In this document: positions 8,021-16,982 of the stretch, one piece after another | Numbering within the stretch: the first letter of the stretch is position 1 | How the letters are laid out: every line of letters starts with the position of its first letter | Assembly (NCBI GenBank): GCA_943787265.1 | Contig: CALSLT010000006.1 | Span: 602,223-666,222, forward strand | Direction: 5' to 3' | DNA from: an uncultured Planctomycetaceae bacterium | Lineage (GTDB): Bacteria; Planctomycetota; Planctomycetia; Planctomycetales; Planctomycetaceae | Length of the DNA stretch: 64,000 nt | Translations under genes and position numbers: made by a program | Notes under the pieces: model-generated | What the model saw: the letters and a program-made list of their open reading frames with translations, nothing else | Told to the model about the DNA's origin: nothing | Databases searched by the model: none

Positions 8021-10240
8021 TTACTCATTGCCGAGGAAGTCGGGCAGGTAGCTGTCGGATGCCGAGTCCTGCAACTGCTGAGCAGCTTCGGTCCTGCGCA
8101 AGTCGATGTATGAACCGCTCATCAGCCGATCTTCATGTTCGTTGCCAGCTTCGATGATGATTGCCGATTCTTCGAGTAGCTCTTTGGCGACCACGTTGAT
8201 GCCGTGGCATCTCGTCTGGCAGAGTCCGCAGCCGACGCACTTCTCTGGAATCAGCAACGGAGCAAGTTCGCCGGTGCCCTCGATCGGCTGCCCAAGTTCG
8301 TCAATTTCAGTACCGACGGCGATGAATTCCAAAGCGTCGTAGCCGGCCGCCGTGCATTCGTCGACGCAAAGCTGGCAGGCTTCGCCATGAAACGGCAGGC
8401 ACGTTGACTCATTGATAATTGCCAGACCCATCCTGGCCTGACGTTTTTCTTCGAGCGGCAATGCTCGGATTGCTCCCGTCGGACAGACTTGCCCACAAGA
8501 GTTGCAGCTTGATGCGCAGCCTGCCCAGTCGGCAACAACGTGTGGAGTCCACAACCCTTCCAGCCCTTGTTGAAAACCGAGCGGCTGCAGCACGTCGCTC
8601 GGGCATGACTGAAAGCACTCGCCGCAGCGAATGCACATCTGCAGAAACTCAGCTTCCGGGACGCTGCCTGGAGGACGGACCGGACGCGCGCCATCTCCGT
8701 CGAGATCCGCTCCAAACGATTTCGTGCCGGTCGCAGCGAAGAGGCCTCCCAGAACGCCCGACGCCGTACCGACTGATGCTGACAGGAAACCGCGCCGACC
8801 AAGCGCCGCTTCGTTGGTCGGTGGATCGTTCTCGACTTTCAAACCGGACACTTCCCAGCGATCGACAAACTTGATCGCGTGAGTCGGGCAAACTCCGCCG
8901 CACGATTGGCAGAAAGTGCAGTCGGTGGTGCGCGTTGTGAAGTCCGGCTTGATCGCGTCGAACGGACAAATTTCGATGCACTTGTTGCAGTTGATGCAGG
9001 ACGATTCGACCTTCCGCTCCGTCGCTCGAAACAGATTACCGAGCGAAAACACGGCGCCGCTCGGACAGACATATTTGCACCAGAATCGCGGACGGAGCAG
9101 GCCGAGACTCAACACCGCAAAGAACAGCACGATGCTCAGAACATGTCCGACATTCATCGGCGGCATCTGATGCCAGCCTGTGACCGCTCCGGTTTGCAGC
9201 GGGCTTAACGTGAACAGCAGCCCGCGAGTGATCACCGGAATCGCCGAAAAGATTCCGCTCAACAGGACTCCGCCCAACGCAGCAACCATGATCCCCAGCA
9301 GAAGGTAATACTTGACGTGAACCCACCAGCCGTCGCCGGAGACTCGAAACCGAGTGACTCGTTTTCCGATCGCCCAGTCGAACAAGTCAATTAAGGTTCC
9401 GAGGGGACAGAGGTAGCCACAGAAGCCTCTCGGCACGAGCACGCACGCCGCGAGAATGATTCCGGCGCACGCCAGTGACCACACCCATGACTGCGACGCA
9501 ATTCCCGTCGAAAGACTGACCAGCGGATCAATGACGAGAAACAGCTCCGCCGCGATCGTTTCTTTTCGCAACAGATTGTCAGCGTAGTGCGCCGGCCACG
9601 CAGCCGGATCGGCTTCGTGCATCGACCACGGCCCCGGGCTGAGGGAGAGAACATCGAACATTGAACTCTCAACATCCAACATCGAACTTTCATGACCGAC
9701 CGCCTCTTCTTCATTGGTCGATGTTGGGTGTTCGATGTTGGATGTTCGCCCAAGCTGCATCCGTACTTCGCCATTACTGACTGAACTGATCTCAAACTTC
9801 GCGATTGTTGGTTCGCCAGTCAGGCCCGGAGAGTCGTCTCGAACGAAAACGCCCTGCCCTGCTTTGAAAACGACATTCGCGCTAAGTCCTTCGGCAGCGA
9901 CGACGAGGACTGATTCGGTTTCGAAGTCAAAGTCCGCAGGGATCCATCCCGTTGAACTTCGAGCCGGCGTTGCGCTGTACGGCCAGCACGTCACGAAGAA
10001 CAGCCAGAGAAACGTGACGAAGCAAATCGTTTGTACGATGCGGCGACAGGGAGCGGCCAGCCAGACTGGGCCCAGCCACCGCAGAAATCGTCGAATCCAG
10101 CCTCGCTGTTTCGTCGTACGCTCCGAGAAGCACTTCGACGGCAAAACCCGTCGCGCTGTTCGAGCCAGGAATCCGCTCCGCCGTTCCGGGACGTCCGGTT
10201 TTGGCGACCGCAGAACGGGTAAGAACCAGTCAGCTCGCAT
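8021..10240 (-). CDS. NapH/NosR-type membrane polyferredoxin with an embedded repeat
   Basis: A 739-residue membrane protein with several TM helices in the first half, two NapH-type CP motifs (GFCGYLCPLG and WCKYVCPSG), then ferredoxin clusters: CNKCIEICP, CTFCQSCGGVCP, CIRCGECFQSCP, CNSCGQVCP, a Cys-rich CQLCVDEC segment and CVGCGLCQTRC. It probably passes electrons across or along the membrane. Its ATG overlaps the stop of the FMN-binding gene (TAATG), so the two are translationally coupled; together they resemble a split NosR. Residues about 165-198 are encoded by a palindromic DNA repeat inserted in frame. The electron acceptor is unknown. Confidence 0.9.
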   Translation of the reverse strand: MRADWFLPVLRSPKPDVPERRSGFLARTARRVLPSKCFSERTTKQRGWIRRFLRWLGPVWLAAPCRRIVQTICFVTFLWLFFVTCWPYSATPARSSTGWIPADFDFETESVLVVAAEGLSANVVFKAGQGVFVRDDSPGLTGEPTIAKFEISSVSNGEVRMQLGRTSNIEHPTSTNEEEAVGHESSMLDVESSMFDVLSLSPGPWSMHEADPAAWPAHYADNLLRKETIAAELFLVIDPLVSLSTGIASQSWVWSLACAGIILAACVLVPRGFCGYLCPLGTLIDLFDWAIGKRVTRFRVSGDGWWVHVKYYLLLGIMVAALGGVLLSGIFSAIPVITRGLLFTLSPLQTGAVTGWHQMPPMNVGHVLSIVLFFAVLSLGLLRPRFWCKYVCPSGAVFSLGNLFRATERKVESSCINCNKCIEICPFDAIKPDFTTRTTDCTFCQSCGGVCPTHAIKFVDRWEVSGLKVENDPPTNEAALGRRGFLSASVGTASGVLGGLFAATGTKSFGADLDGDGARPVRPPGSVPEAEFLQMCIRCGECFQSCPSDVLQPLGFQQGLEGLWTPHVVADWAGCASSCNSCGQVCPTGAIRALPLEEKRQARMGLAIINESTCLPFHGEACQLCVDECTAAGYDALEFIAVGTEIDELGQPIEGTGELAPLLIPEKCVGCGLCQTRCHGINVVAKELLEESAIIIEAGNEHEDRLMSGSYIDLRRTEAAQQLQDSASDSYLPDFLGNE
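9649..9748. repeat. Palindromic intergenic-type repeat embedded in frame in a coding region
   Basis: About 100 bp built from tandem variants of AACATCGAACATTGAA / AACATCCAACATCGAAC, inverted about a unique centre: AACATCCAACATCGAAC appears on the left arm and its complement on the right. It encodes an extra low-complexity peptide (SSMLDVESSMFDV) between membrane-domain sequences of the polyferredoxin and keeps the frame. Such sequence is typical of intergenic repeats, not of this protein family. Confidence 0.85.
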
Positions 10241-11526
10241 TAGTTCGATCCATCGGCGAGGGCTTTTGCTGTCGCATTGATGATCGCTTCTGACGTAATC
10301 GTCGCGCTGCTGGTCGCATCGATTCCAGACACTCCCTGCTTCGCAAGAATCTTTCGAGGTGTATCTGTCAGTGATGAGTAGTACTGTTTTTCGCGGTGCC
10401 TGGTCACCTTGACCGATTCGATCCGTCCGCCTGAAACGACGACTTCGACATGGACCGGCGCTTCGTACCCGATACTGCTTGCCGAATACTTTCCGTCTCG
10501 AACATTCTTGGGATCAAGTGTGTAAAACTTAATGGCTGCGATGCTGGCCTGAGCGCGAGCCTTGTCTCTTTTGCGGTGAGGTTTGTTCGCTTCGGCTTTG
10601 GGGATGCCGGCGATGGCTCGCCGGTAATACTTCTCGGCGTCATCCAGTCGACCGGCCACTCGGCAGGCGTCACCCGCATAAAGGAATGAAGTCGATGCCT
10701 GTCCCGTCTTCGCAAACGCTTCGCCGAGTTTCACGGCAGCGGCGGTTTCGCCCAGATCGCCCAGCAGTTTAATAGCGGAGTACGGCTTCCGCCTCATCTT
10801 GGCGAGAATTTCTAAAGCCATCCTTTTGCTGCCAAGTTGCCAGTAGCAATCGGCAAGAGCGATTCCCTGCTGCGGAGCGTCCGCCAGTTGATTCTCAAGT
10901 CCCGACAGCCGAAACCAGAATGCCGAGCGAGCGTAATCCTGCAACAGGTTGTGGTACATCCCCCCCAGACTTCGCATCGCTCGCTGTCGGACGTCGTTAT
11001 CTTTGGTCGTGCTCAGAATGTGATGCAGAAAGCGAACGCCCTCTCGCCACTTACTTGCGTTCGGGTTGATTCGTTCCCAGATAAACTGTCCGACGTTCTT
11101 TGAACCGTTCCACGGTTTCGGAGCTGGCATCGGCCATGAAAGGTCCAGCGTCTTTGGATAGTTCAGCGGTGTGGCGTCGTACCAGTCCGGGGGTGTTTTT
11201 CCCAGACGGTCGATCTCTGCGAGAATCTCTTCACCTGGTTTTTCAACTCGGCCGCTTGAAGAAACCGCAGCAGTTTTCCCGGTCTTCATGTCAACCTGTT
11301 TGCCGTCGACGAAAATCGCCTTCACTCGAGACTTCGTATACCGCCGCTGAAATGTGCGAGTGCCAATCTTCACGTCAATAACGACCGTCGAGCCAGACAA
11401 AGACCTGATCTTGCCTGTCGCCTTCGCGCCCGTCGTCAACTCGACGGTATCAATCGCCCATGCACAAACTGACGCGGCAAAGACGATGGTGATGCTGAAA
11501 AAAACTCTGAGTATCGTCGCGATCAT
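10240..11526 (-). CDS. Exported protein with TPR-like middle and C-terminal FMN-binding domain
   Basis: 428 residues. A signal peptide (ILRVFFSITIVFAASVCAWA) is followed by a beta-rich segment, a helical repeat region resembling TPRs (about 190-320), and a C-terminal FMN-binding domain of the RnfG/NqrC/NosR type. The segment VSGIDATSSATITSEAI matches the region where FMN is covalently attached through Thr/Ser by ApbE; the exact residue is inferred. The gene overlaps the polyferredoxin gene by TAATG. Together they suggest an extracytoplasmic flavin-to-iron-sulfur electron-transfer module. Confidence 0.85.
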   Translation of the reverse strand: MIATILRVFFSITIVFAASVCAWAIDTVELTTGAKATGKIRSLSGSTVVIDVKIGTRTFQRRYTKSRVKAIFVDGKQVDMKTGKTAAVSSSGRVEKPGEEILAEIDRLGKTPPDWYDATPLNYPKTLDLSWPMPAPKPWNGSKNVGQFIWERINPNASKWREGVRFLHHILSTTKDNDVRQRAMRSLGGMYHNLLQDYARSAFWFRLSGLENQLADAPQQGIALADCYWQLGSKRMALEILAKMRRKPYSAIKLLGDLGETAAAVKLGEAFAKTGQASTSFLYAGDACRVAGRLDDAEKYYRRAIAGIPKAEANKPHRKRDKARAQASIAAIKFYTLDPKNVRDGKYSASSIGYEAPVHVEVVVSGGRIESVKVTRHREKQYYSSLTDTPRKILAKQGVSGIDATSSATITSEAIINATAKALADGSN

Positions 11527-11630
11527 TCGTCAGGTCTCCGTGTCATCAGGTAAACAGCGAGTTTGATGATACATCGCAGCGGCGATAAAAACTCGTCTGG
11601 CGCCTTGCCCTGCCGCTCCGAAAGTTTGCC

Positions 11631-12275
11631 ATGAAACATGATCACCTCCATGAAAAATGGGTACAGACCTGCCGTGCGATGAAGATTGCAGATGCCAGCT
11701 CCCACACAAAGTGGGCAGAACTTGTTAAACGCTATTCAGAACCGCATCGCCGCTACCACACACTCGATCATCTCAGCGCAATGTGCCGCACGCTTTCGGA
11801 GTTCGAAGAAAAGTTTTACGCACCGGACACCGTTTATCTGGCAGTGTTTTTTCACGATACGATTTATGACTCGTCCTCGACGTCAAACGAGAAAGACAGC
11901 GCCGAACTCGCGACGTCGTTCCTGACTGAAAACAACGTAGTTGGCTCGATCATCCAGGCCGTTGAACAATTGATCCTGGCAACCGCGGCGCATCTGCAGG
12001 AAACTGCCGCCTTAGACGCTGAGTGGTTTCTTGATGCTGATCTCGTGATCCTTGCCGCTGAGCCGGATGTTTACAAACAGTATGTGCTGGCGATTCGGCA
12101 GGAGTATTCTGAATTCTCTGACCAAGCATTTCGTGCCGGGCGAATGCGGTTTCTGGAAACGATTCTTGATGCTCCATACCTTTTCCGAACTGATGTTCTG
12201 CGTGATCGGTTTGAAACGTCGGCTCGCGCGAACCTTAAAAATGAGCTCGCTCAATTACAGTCCGGCCAAGCCTGA
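11631..12275 (+). CDS. HD-superfamily metal-dependent hydrolase
   Basis: A 214-residue predicted phosphohydrolase of the HD superfamily. Metal-binding motifs are visible: YSEPHRRYHTLDHL near residue 35 and FFHDTIYD near residue 80, with downstream conserved Asp/Glu. Members of this family are often annotated as predicted metal-dependent HD hydrolases of unknown substrate. Divergent from the FMN-binding gene and followed after 44 bases by a dioxygenase gene on the same strand. Confidence 0.88.
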   Translation: MKHDHLHEKWVQTCRAMKIADASSHTKWAELVKRYSEPHRRYHTLDHLSAMCRTLSEFEEKFYAPDTVYLAVFFHDTIYDSSSTSNEKDSAELATSFLTENNVVGSIIQAVEQLILATAAHLQETAALDAEWFLDADLVILAAEPDVYKQYVLAIRQEYSEFSDQAFRAGRMRFLETILDAPYLFRTDVLRDRFETSARANLKNELAQLQSGQA

Positions 12276-12319
12276 CAAGAACGCTGAGACTTACCGATGG
12301 CCTTTGCGAAACCCGTCCC

Positions 12320-13225
12320 ATGTTTGATTGCCACGTCCACGGAAAACCAGTGCCGCCCGATGTGCTCGGAGAATTCCGAGATAGCACCGATTTGATGTCC
12401 GATTCGTCGGCGATGCAGTCTCGGATGGCGGAGGATGGATACGTTTTTTTGCGCGGCGTTATCGGTCCATCGCCGATCGCGATGGCACGTCACGAAGTGT
12501 TTTGTCGTCTCGCTGATGTCGGCGAAATCGGCGAACCGCCGCGCGACGGCATCTTTACGGAACAGAGTCATCGGCCAGTAGAGCAATCAGACCGTGCAGA
12601 GTTCTGGCAGTGGGTCAGCGAAGGCCCGGCACTTCGGCGAGCAACTCACGGTCCCGAAATTCAGTACGTGCTCGATACTCTCTTTGGCGAATCCGCTCGC
12701 GGTTACGACTTCATCTTTCTTCGACCGGGCGTCGTCGGACGTTTTACATTCCTGCACTACGACTTGCCGTTCTTCTCTCGCGGCACGAAGAATGTCATTA
12801 CAGCCTGGACGGCGATCGGTGACATCCCCACGACAGAAGGTCCGCTGTTTGTCCTGGAGAACTCACACCGGTTTGATGATCTGATCAAGCCGATTCAGCA
12901 GATCGACTACAACTCGAAAGAATCGCCGCAGGTTCAGATGATGGACGACGCCGTCAAGTTTGCTCGCAGCCGCGGATCACGCCTGTTGACGGCGAACTTC
13001 GAGCCCGGCGACGTCATACTGTTTGGCATGACGACGATGCACGGTTCCTTTGACAATTGCTCACCGATCAATCGAACAAGGTTGTCAGTCGACGTTCGCT
13101 GGCAGCCGGCTTCGGAGCCAATCGACGATCGCTACTTCGGACCAAATCCGGCCGGCACAACAGGCATCGGATATGCCGAATTGAATGGTGCAAAACCGCT
13201 GACAGAACCCTGGCACACACGATGA
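12320..13225 (+). CDS. Phytanoyl-CoA dioxygenase (PhyH) family protein
   Basis: A 301-residue Fe(II)/2-oxoglutarate-dependent oxygenase-like protein. The facial triad can be placed: HYD in FLHYDLPFF, the distal histidine in TTMHGSFDN, and an arginine in RLSVDVRW for 2-oxoglutarate. The cupin core GPLFVLENSH is present. The substrate is unknown. Its stop overlaps an ATG (ATGA), and a better start for the next gene lies 18 bases downstream, so it is probably cotranscribed with the PQQ-propeller gene. Confidence 0.88.
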   Translation: MFDCHVHGKPVPPDVLGEFRDSTDLMSDSSAMQSRMAEDGYVFLRGVIGPSPIAMARHEVFCRLADVGEIGEPPRDGIFTEQSHRPVEQSDRAEFWQWVSEGPALRRATHGPEIQYVLDTLFGESARGYDFIFLRPGVVGRFTFLHYDLPFFSRGTKNVITAWTAIGDIPTTEGPLFVLENSHRFDDLIKPIQQIDYNSKESPQVQMMDDAVKFARSRGSRLLTANFEPGDVILFGMTTMHGSFDNCSPINRTRLSVDVRWQPASEPIDDRYFGPNPAGTTGIGYAELNGAKPLTEPWHTR

Positions 13226-13242
13226 ACAACTCCGGAGCAGTC

Positions 13243-14586
13243 ATGAAGACTTACGCGCGAAGTCGCTCATTTTTCGTCGTCATACTGACTGCGGCCACGA
13301 TGAGTGTCTGCACAGCGGGATTCGGTCAGACAATTGATGTTGACTGGCCATCATGGAGAGGTCCGCGAGGCGACGGAAGCTGGAACGCACCCACGATGTC
13401 GGACAAGTGGCCAGACGACGGTCTGCGGACAGAATGGTCCGTCGACATTGGAGGCGGCTATGCCGGCATCTCCGTGGCAGGTGGGCGAGCGATCACGATG
13501 GATCGGCCGGCGATTCAAAAGTCCGATGATCAGTCAGCTGATGCGCGTTCCAAAGACGCGAATAGCGAACGGGAGCGTGTTCTGTGCTTCGACGTGAAAT
13601 CGGGAAAAGAACTCTGGACCTTCGCATACGAGCAGCCTTACGACGATCTTGATTACGGAAACGGACCCAGAGCCGCTCCCACGATTCATGGCAACGTTGT
13701 TCTGACTTTGGGAGCGCTCGGCAAACTGTTCTGCCTGAACGTCGCGGACGGTGCGGTGTTGTGGTCGCACGATCTGGTCAAGGAATTTAACGGTCGGTCG
13801 CCGGTGTGGGGTTATGCCGCGTCGCCGCTCGTCTATCAGGATGCGGTCGTCGTGTTTGCGGGCGGCGACGACGGCTTCTGCGTGATCGCGTTCGATCTGA
13901 AGACCGGCCGATTGAAGTGGAATTCGCTCAGCGACAAAGCCGGATATTCGTGGCCGGTACTCGTTCGGCGAAATCAGCAAACGCAGCTCGTGTGCTGGAC
14001 GCCGTCGCACATTCGCGGAATCAATGCCGCCGACGGTCGCCCGTTGTGGAACGTTCCCTACAAGGTGGCCGAGGGCGTCTCCATCGCCACGCCGATCATC
14101 AATGATGGCGTTGTTGTTGTGTGTGGCTACTGGGCGGGGTCACGTGCTGTGAAGTTGGGCGAGAATCCGGAAGATGCAATGCTACTTTGGGAAGAGAACC
14201 GCTATCTGCGGGGTCTGATGTCACAGCCGCTTTACCGGGACGGTCACGTCTACCTGCTCGACAAGCAGTACGGCCTGACCTGCTTCGAACTGAAAACCGG
14301 TAAGAAACTGTGGGACGATAAAAACACGCTCACGAAACGCGACCGGAACCCTCAGGCAAGCATCGTCTGGTTGGACGAAGAGGGCCGCACGGATCGCAAC
14401 CGCATCATCGCTCTCAACTCCGAAGGAGAACTCGTGCTCGCAACGATTTCCCCAGCTGGTTTCACGGAACAAGCCAGAAGCCAAATCATCGATCCAACAT
14501 GGTCCCACCCGGCATTCGTCGGGCACCGGGTATTAGCACGCTCTGATCAGAAACTGGTTTGCGTACGGCTGCCAACAGCGGACTGA
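13243..14586 (+). CDS. Secreted PQQ-like beta-propeller protein
   Basis: About 447 aa. A signal peptide (SFFVVILTAATMSVCTAGFG) precedes the typical planctomycete opening DWPSWRGPRGDG, then repeated PQQ-propeller blades (DVKSGKELW, DLKTGRLKWN, ELKTGKKLWDD). Starts at 13222 (overlapping the PhyH stop) or 13243; the latter has GGAG 5 bases upstream and gives a normal signal peptide. Such proteins are exported; the catalytic role is not determinable, and many probably act as scaffolds. Confidence 0.9.
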   Translation: MKTYARSRSFFVVILTAATMSVCTAGFGQTIDVDWPSWRGPRGDGSWNAPTMSDKWPDDGLRTEWSVDIGGGYAGISVAGGRAITMDRPAIQKSDDQSADARSKDANSERERVLCFDVKSGKELWTFAYEQPYDDLDYGNGPRAAPTIHGNVVLTLGALGKLFCLNVADGAVLWSHDLVKEFNGRSPVWGYAASPLVYQDAVVVFAGGDDGFCVIAFDLKTGRLKWNSLSDKAGYSWPVLVRRNQQTQLVCWTPSHIRGINAADGRPLWNVPYKVAEGVSIATPIINDGVVVVCGYWAGSRAVKLGENPEDAMLLWEENRYLRGLMSQPLYRDGHVYLLDKQYGLTCFELKTGKKLWDDKNTLTKRDRNPQASIVWLDEEGRTDRNRIIALNSEGELVLATISPAGFTEQARSQIIDPTWSHPAFVGHRVLARSDQKLVCVRLPTAD

Positions 14587-14594
14587 AATCGGCG

Positions 14595-15581
14595 TCAACG
14601 TACGACACGGTTTCGCAAGACACCCAGTGATTCGGCTTCAAGTTCTACGATGTCGCCAAGTTTGAGCCAGCGGTCGAGTTCCAGGCCGCAGCCTCCAGGG
14701 ACGGTTCCGGACCCGATGAAATCTCCGGGGTACAGCGTTTCGTCGCGGGAGATGTATTCGATGATCTCGGGAAAGCTGAAGTGCATTTCTGAGCTGGAGC
14801 CGCAGCTCCATTCTTCGCCGTTGATGCGGGCACGAAGAATTATCTCGTCGGGGACTTCGTCTGGTGTGACAAGCCACGGACCGATCGCATTACCCGTATC
14901 AAAATCTTTGCTCTTGGCGGGGCCGAGGCGGCCCGTCATCTCGGCAGCTTGAGTGTCTCTCGCGCTGAAGTCGTTAAAGAGGCTGTACCCAGCGATGTGT
15001 TTCACAGCTTGGCTGGCTGGAATGTTGCAGCCTTCTTTTCCGATGAAGATGCCGAATTCAAGTTCGAAGTCCAGACGTTTCGAAAACGATGGCCAGCGGA
15101 CGTCGGCATCGTTACCGACGACGCTGTTAGCGTTTCCTTTATAGTAAATCGGGCGTTCGTACCAGACCGGCGGAGGTCGCAGAAAACCTTTTCCGAACAG
15201 ACGCTCCATCCCCCTGTCCAGAAACACCAGCGTCGGAGCTTTCCAACTGGCGATCGTGCGGGTTGCCTGAATGAGATGACGTTCAAAGGCAAGGCAATCA
15301 CGAATCGAGCGAGGGCGAGGAACCGGTGACAACAGCATGACATTGCTGAGCGGGATGATCGACTCCGAACTCCCGTCGGCTTCCGAATCTTTCACCAGGT
15401 CACTCGCAAGATCGAAGGCTTCTTCGCCAGCTTCGAGCATTGCCATTGTCGTAGCCAGCATCTTTGGCTGCTCGTCGGCAAAATGCTGAGCTGCTGCCTG
15501 AAGATCGACAATGCTGGCACCCGACGATGTGATCACACCCGTCTTTGGCCCCTCGCCCTGACTGAACGTGACAAGTTTCAT
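14595..15581 (-). CDS. Fumarylacetoacetate hydrolase family protein
   Basis: A 328-residue member of the FAH fold, which cleaves C-C bonds in or hydrates catabolic keto acids. Metal-site acidic motifs are visible: DFELEFGIFIGKEG and FNDFSARDTQ, plus the C-terminal GDFIGSGTVPGGCGLE. It is the last gene of a minus-strand cluster; its ATG overlaps the stop of the upstream cyclase gene by 4 bases, showing tight coupling. Probably acts on the product of that cyclase; the exact substrate is unknown. Confidence 0.93.
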   Translation of the reverse strand: MKLVTFSQGEGPKTGVITSSGASIVDLQAAAQHFADEQPKMLATTMAMLEAGEEAFDLASDLVKDSEADGSSESIIPLSNVMLLSPVPRPRSIRDCLAFERHLIQATRTIASWKAPTLVFLDRGMERLFGKGFLRPPPVWYERPIYYKGNANSVVGNDADVRWPSFSKRLDFELEFGIFIGKEGCNIPASQAVKHIAGYSLFNDFSARDTQAAEMTGRLGPAKSKDFDTGNAIGPWLVTPDEVPDEIILRARINGEEWSCGSSSEMHFSFPEIIEYISRDETLYPGDFIGSGTVPGGCGLELDRWLKLGDIVELEAESLGVLRNRVVR

Positions 15582-16351
15582 GAAGAGGCCTCGTCGATCA
15601 TCGCAACGACTCGCGCGGGTCCAGCGGAGCCGCCCTTAACTTTCAGCGGGAACGCACAAACTGTGAAGCCCGTTGATGGTAACTGATCGAGATTGGCGAG
15701 ACGTTCCATGTGGCAGTACTCCTTCTCGACGCCAACGTAGTGAGCGGACCAGAAGACATCGGAACGCTTCGAATCTCGTGCGGCCTTTGCCTGTTCAGCC
15801 AGTGGAGCATCCCAGCCCCAGGCATCGATGCCCATGACCTTGATTTCCTGATCAATGAGCCACCGAGTTGCTTCCGCGCTGACTCCCGGTCCGGACGAAT
15901 AATAATCGCGTGAGCCCCACTGCTGATCGTTATCCGTCCTGATAAGAACGATCTCGCCGGGAGAAAGCGTGTGCCCGATCTTTGTGAGAGCCGACTGGAC
16001 ATCGTCCAGCGTTGCTGACGAGTTTGTGTCGACATGCCTAATATCCAGGACGACGCCCGGCCCGTGGCACCACTCCAGAGGAACCTGGTCAATCGTCTTT
16101 GCCGGTCGACCTTCGCATTCTGGACCGTAGTGCCAGGGAGCGTCCATGTGGGTCGTGCCGTGCGTCGACAACGCGATGTTCTCGTTTGCCCAGCCGAGCC
16201 CCGTCTTCAAGTGCTGTTTCTTCGCACCGAATAGAAACCGGATCACGAACGCTCCGAACTTGTGCCCTTGGTACGTCACCCGATTGCGCGCCCACCACGG
16301 TGACCAGGCATCGTCATTTTCCAGCGGCAGACTCAGGTCGACATACTTCAT
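15578..16351 (-). CDS. Cyclase family protein (kynurenine formamidase-like)
   Basis: 257 residues of the metal-dependent cyclase/KynB-like family. The signature HGTTHMDAPWHYGP supplies the metal ligands; further conserved blocks are GIDAWGWDAP and HYVGVEKEYCHMERLANLDQ. Overlaps the FAH-family gene by 4 bases (ATGA) and follows tdk at 12 bases. A paralogue of the same family sits at 44480-45259. The neighbouring molybdenum hydroxylase genes suggest degradation of a heterocyclic or aromatic compound; this is inference. Confidence 0.9.
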   Translation of the reverse strand: MKYVDLSLPLENDDAWSPWWARNRVTYQGHKFGAFVIRFLFGAKKQHLKTGLGWANENIALSTHGTTHMDAPWHYGPECEGRPAKTIDQVPLEWCHGPGVVLDIRHVDTNSSATLDDVQSALTKIGHTLSPGEIVLIRTDNDQQWGSRDYYSSGPGVSAEATRWLIDQEIKVMGIDAWGWDAPLAEQAKAARDSKRSDVFWSAHYVGVEKEYCHMERLANLDQLPSTGFTVCAFPLKVKGGSAGPARVVAMIDEASS

Positions 16352-16363
16352 GGGGAAGCAACC

Positions 16364-16972
16364 TCAGTCTTTGAAGGGCAACTCGTTCGTCTGCCGCGTG
16401 GCGATGCCTTCCTTGAAGTGTCGACGGCAGACGGACATGTAAGTCTCGTTGCCGCCGATTTTGACCTGAGCTCCGTCGCGCAGAGGTTGGCCGTCCTCGC
16501 CGAGTCGTAGCACCATCGTGGCTTTGCGACCGCAGTGACAGATCGTCTTGATCTCGGTCAGACTGTCGGCCCAAGCGAGCAGGTTCTCGCTGCCTTCGAA
16601 AAGGTTGCCCTGAAAGTCCGTTCGCAGTCCGTAGGCGAGGACTGGAATATCCAGTTCGTCAACGACGTCGCTGAGCTGTCGCACCTGCTGCTTTGTCAGA
16701 AACTGAGCTTCGTCAACCAGCACGCAGTGAACCGAGCTTGCCTTATGCAGTTCCTTGATTCGGTCGAGCAGGTTGTCACTCTGGACGAAGGTCGTTGCAT
16801 CAGCGTTGAGGCCGATGCGCGACGCCACTTTGCCTTCGCCGCTGCGGTTATCCAGCTGCGGCGTCAGGACGAGCGGATTCATCCCCCGCTCGTTGTAGTT
16901 GTAGCTCGACTGAAGGAGAGTCGTGGACTTCCCCGCGTTCATCGCCGAGTAGTAGAAGTAAAACTTCGCCAT
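16364..16972 (-). CDS. tdk: Thymidine kinase
   Basis: A 202-residue type II thymidine kinase, phosphorylating thymidine with ATP in the salvage pathway. Walker A (SAMNAGKST near residue 11), LVDEAQFL, the lid-region Zn ligands CHCGRKA and the C-terminal CRRHF are all present. It lies 10 bases after the molybdenum-hydroxylase large subunit gene and 12 bases before the cyclase gene, an unusual insertion of a salvage enzyme into a catabolic operon. Confidence 0.96.
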   Translation of the reverse strand: MAKFYFYYSAMNAGKSTTLLQSSYNYNERGMNPLVLTPQLDNRSGEGKVASRIGLNADATTFVQSDNLLDRIKELHKASSVHCVLVDEAQFLTKQQVRQLSDVVDELDIPVLAYGLRTDFQGNLFEGSENLLAWADSLTEIKTICHCGRKATMVLRLGEDGQPLRDGAQVKIGGNETYMSVCRRHFKEGIATRQTNELPFKD

Positions 16973-16982
16973 AGCGGTCGCG

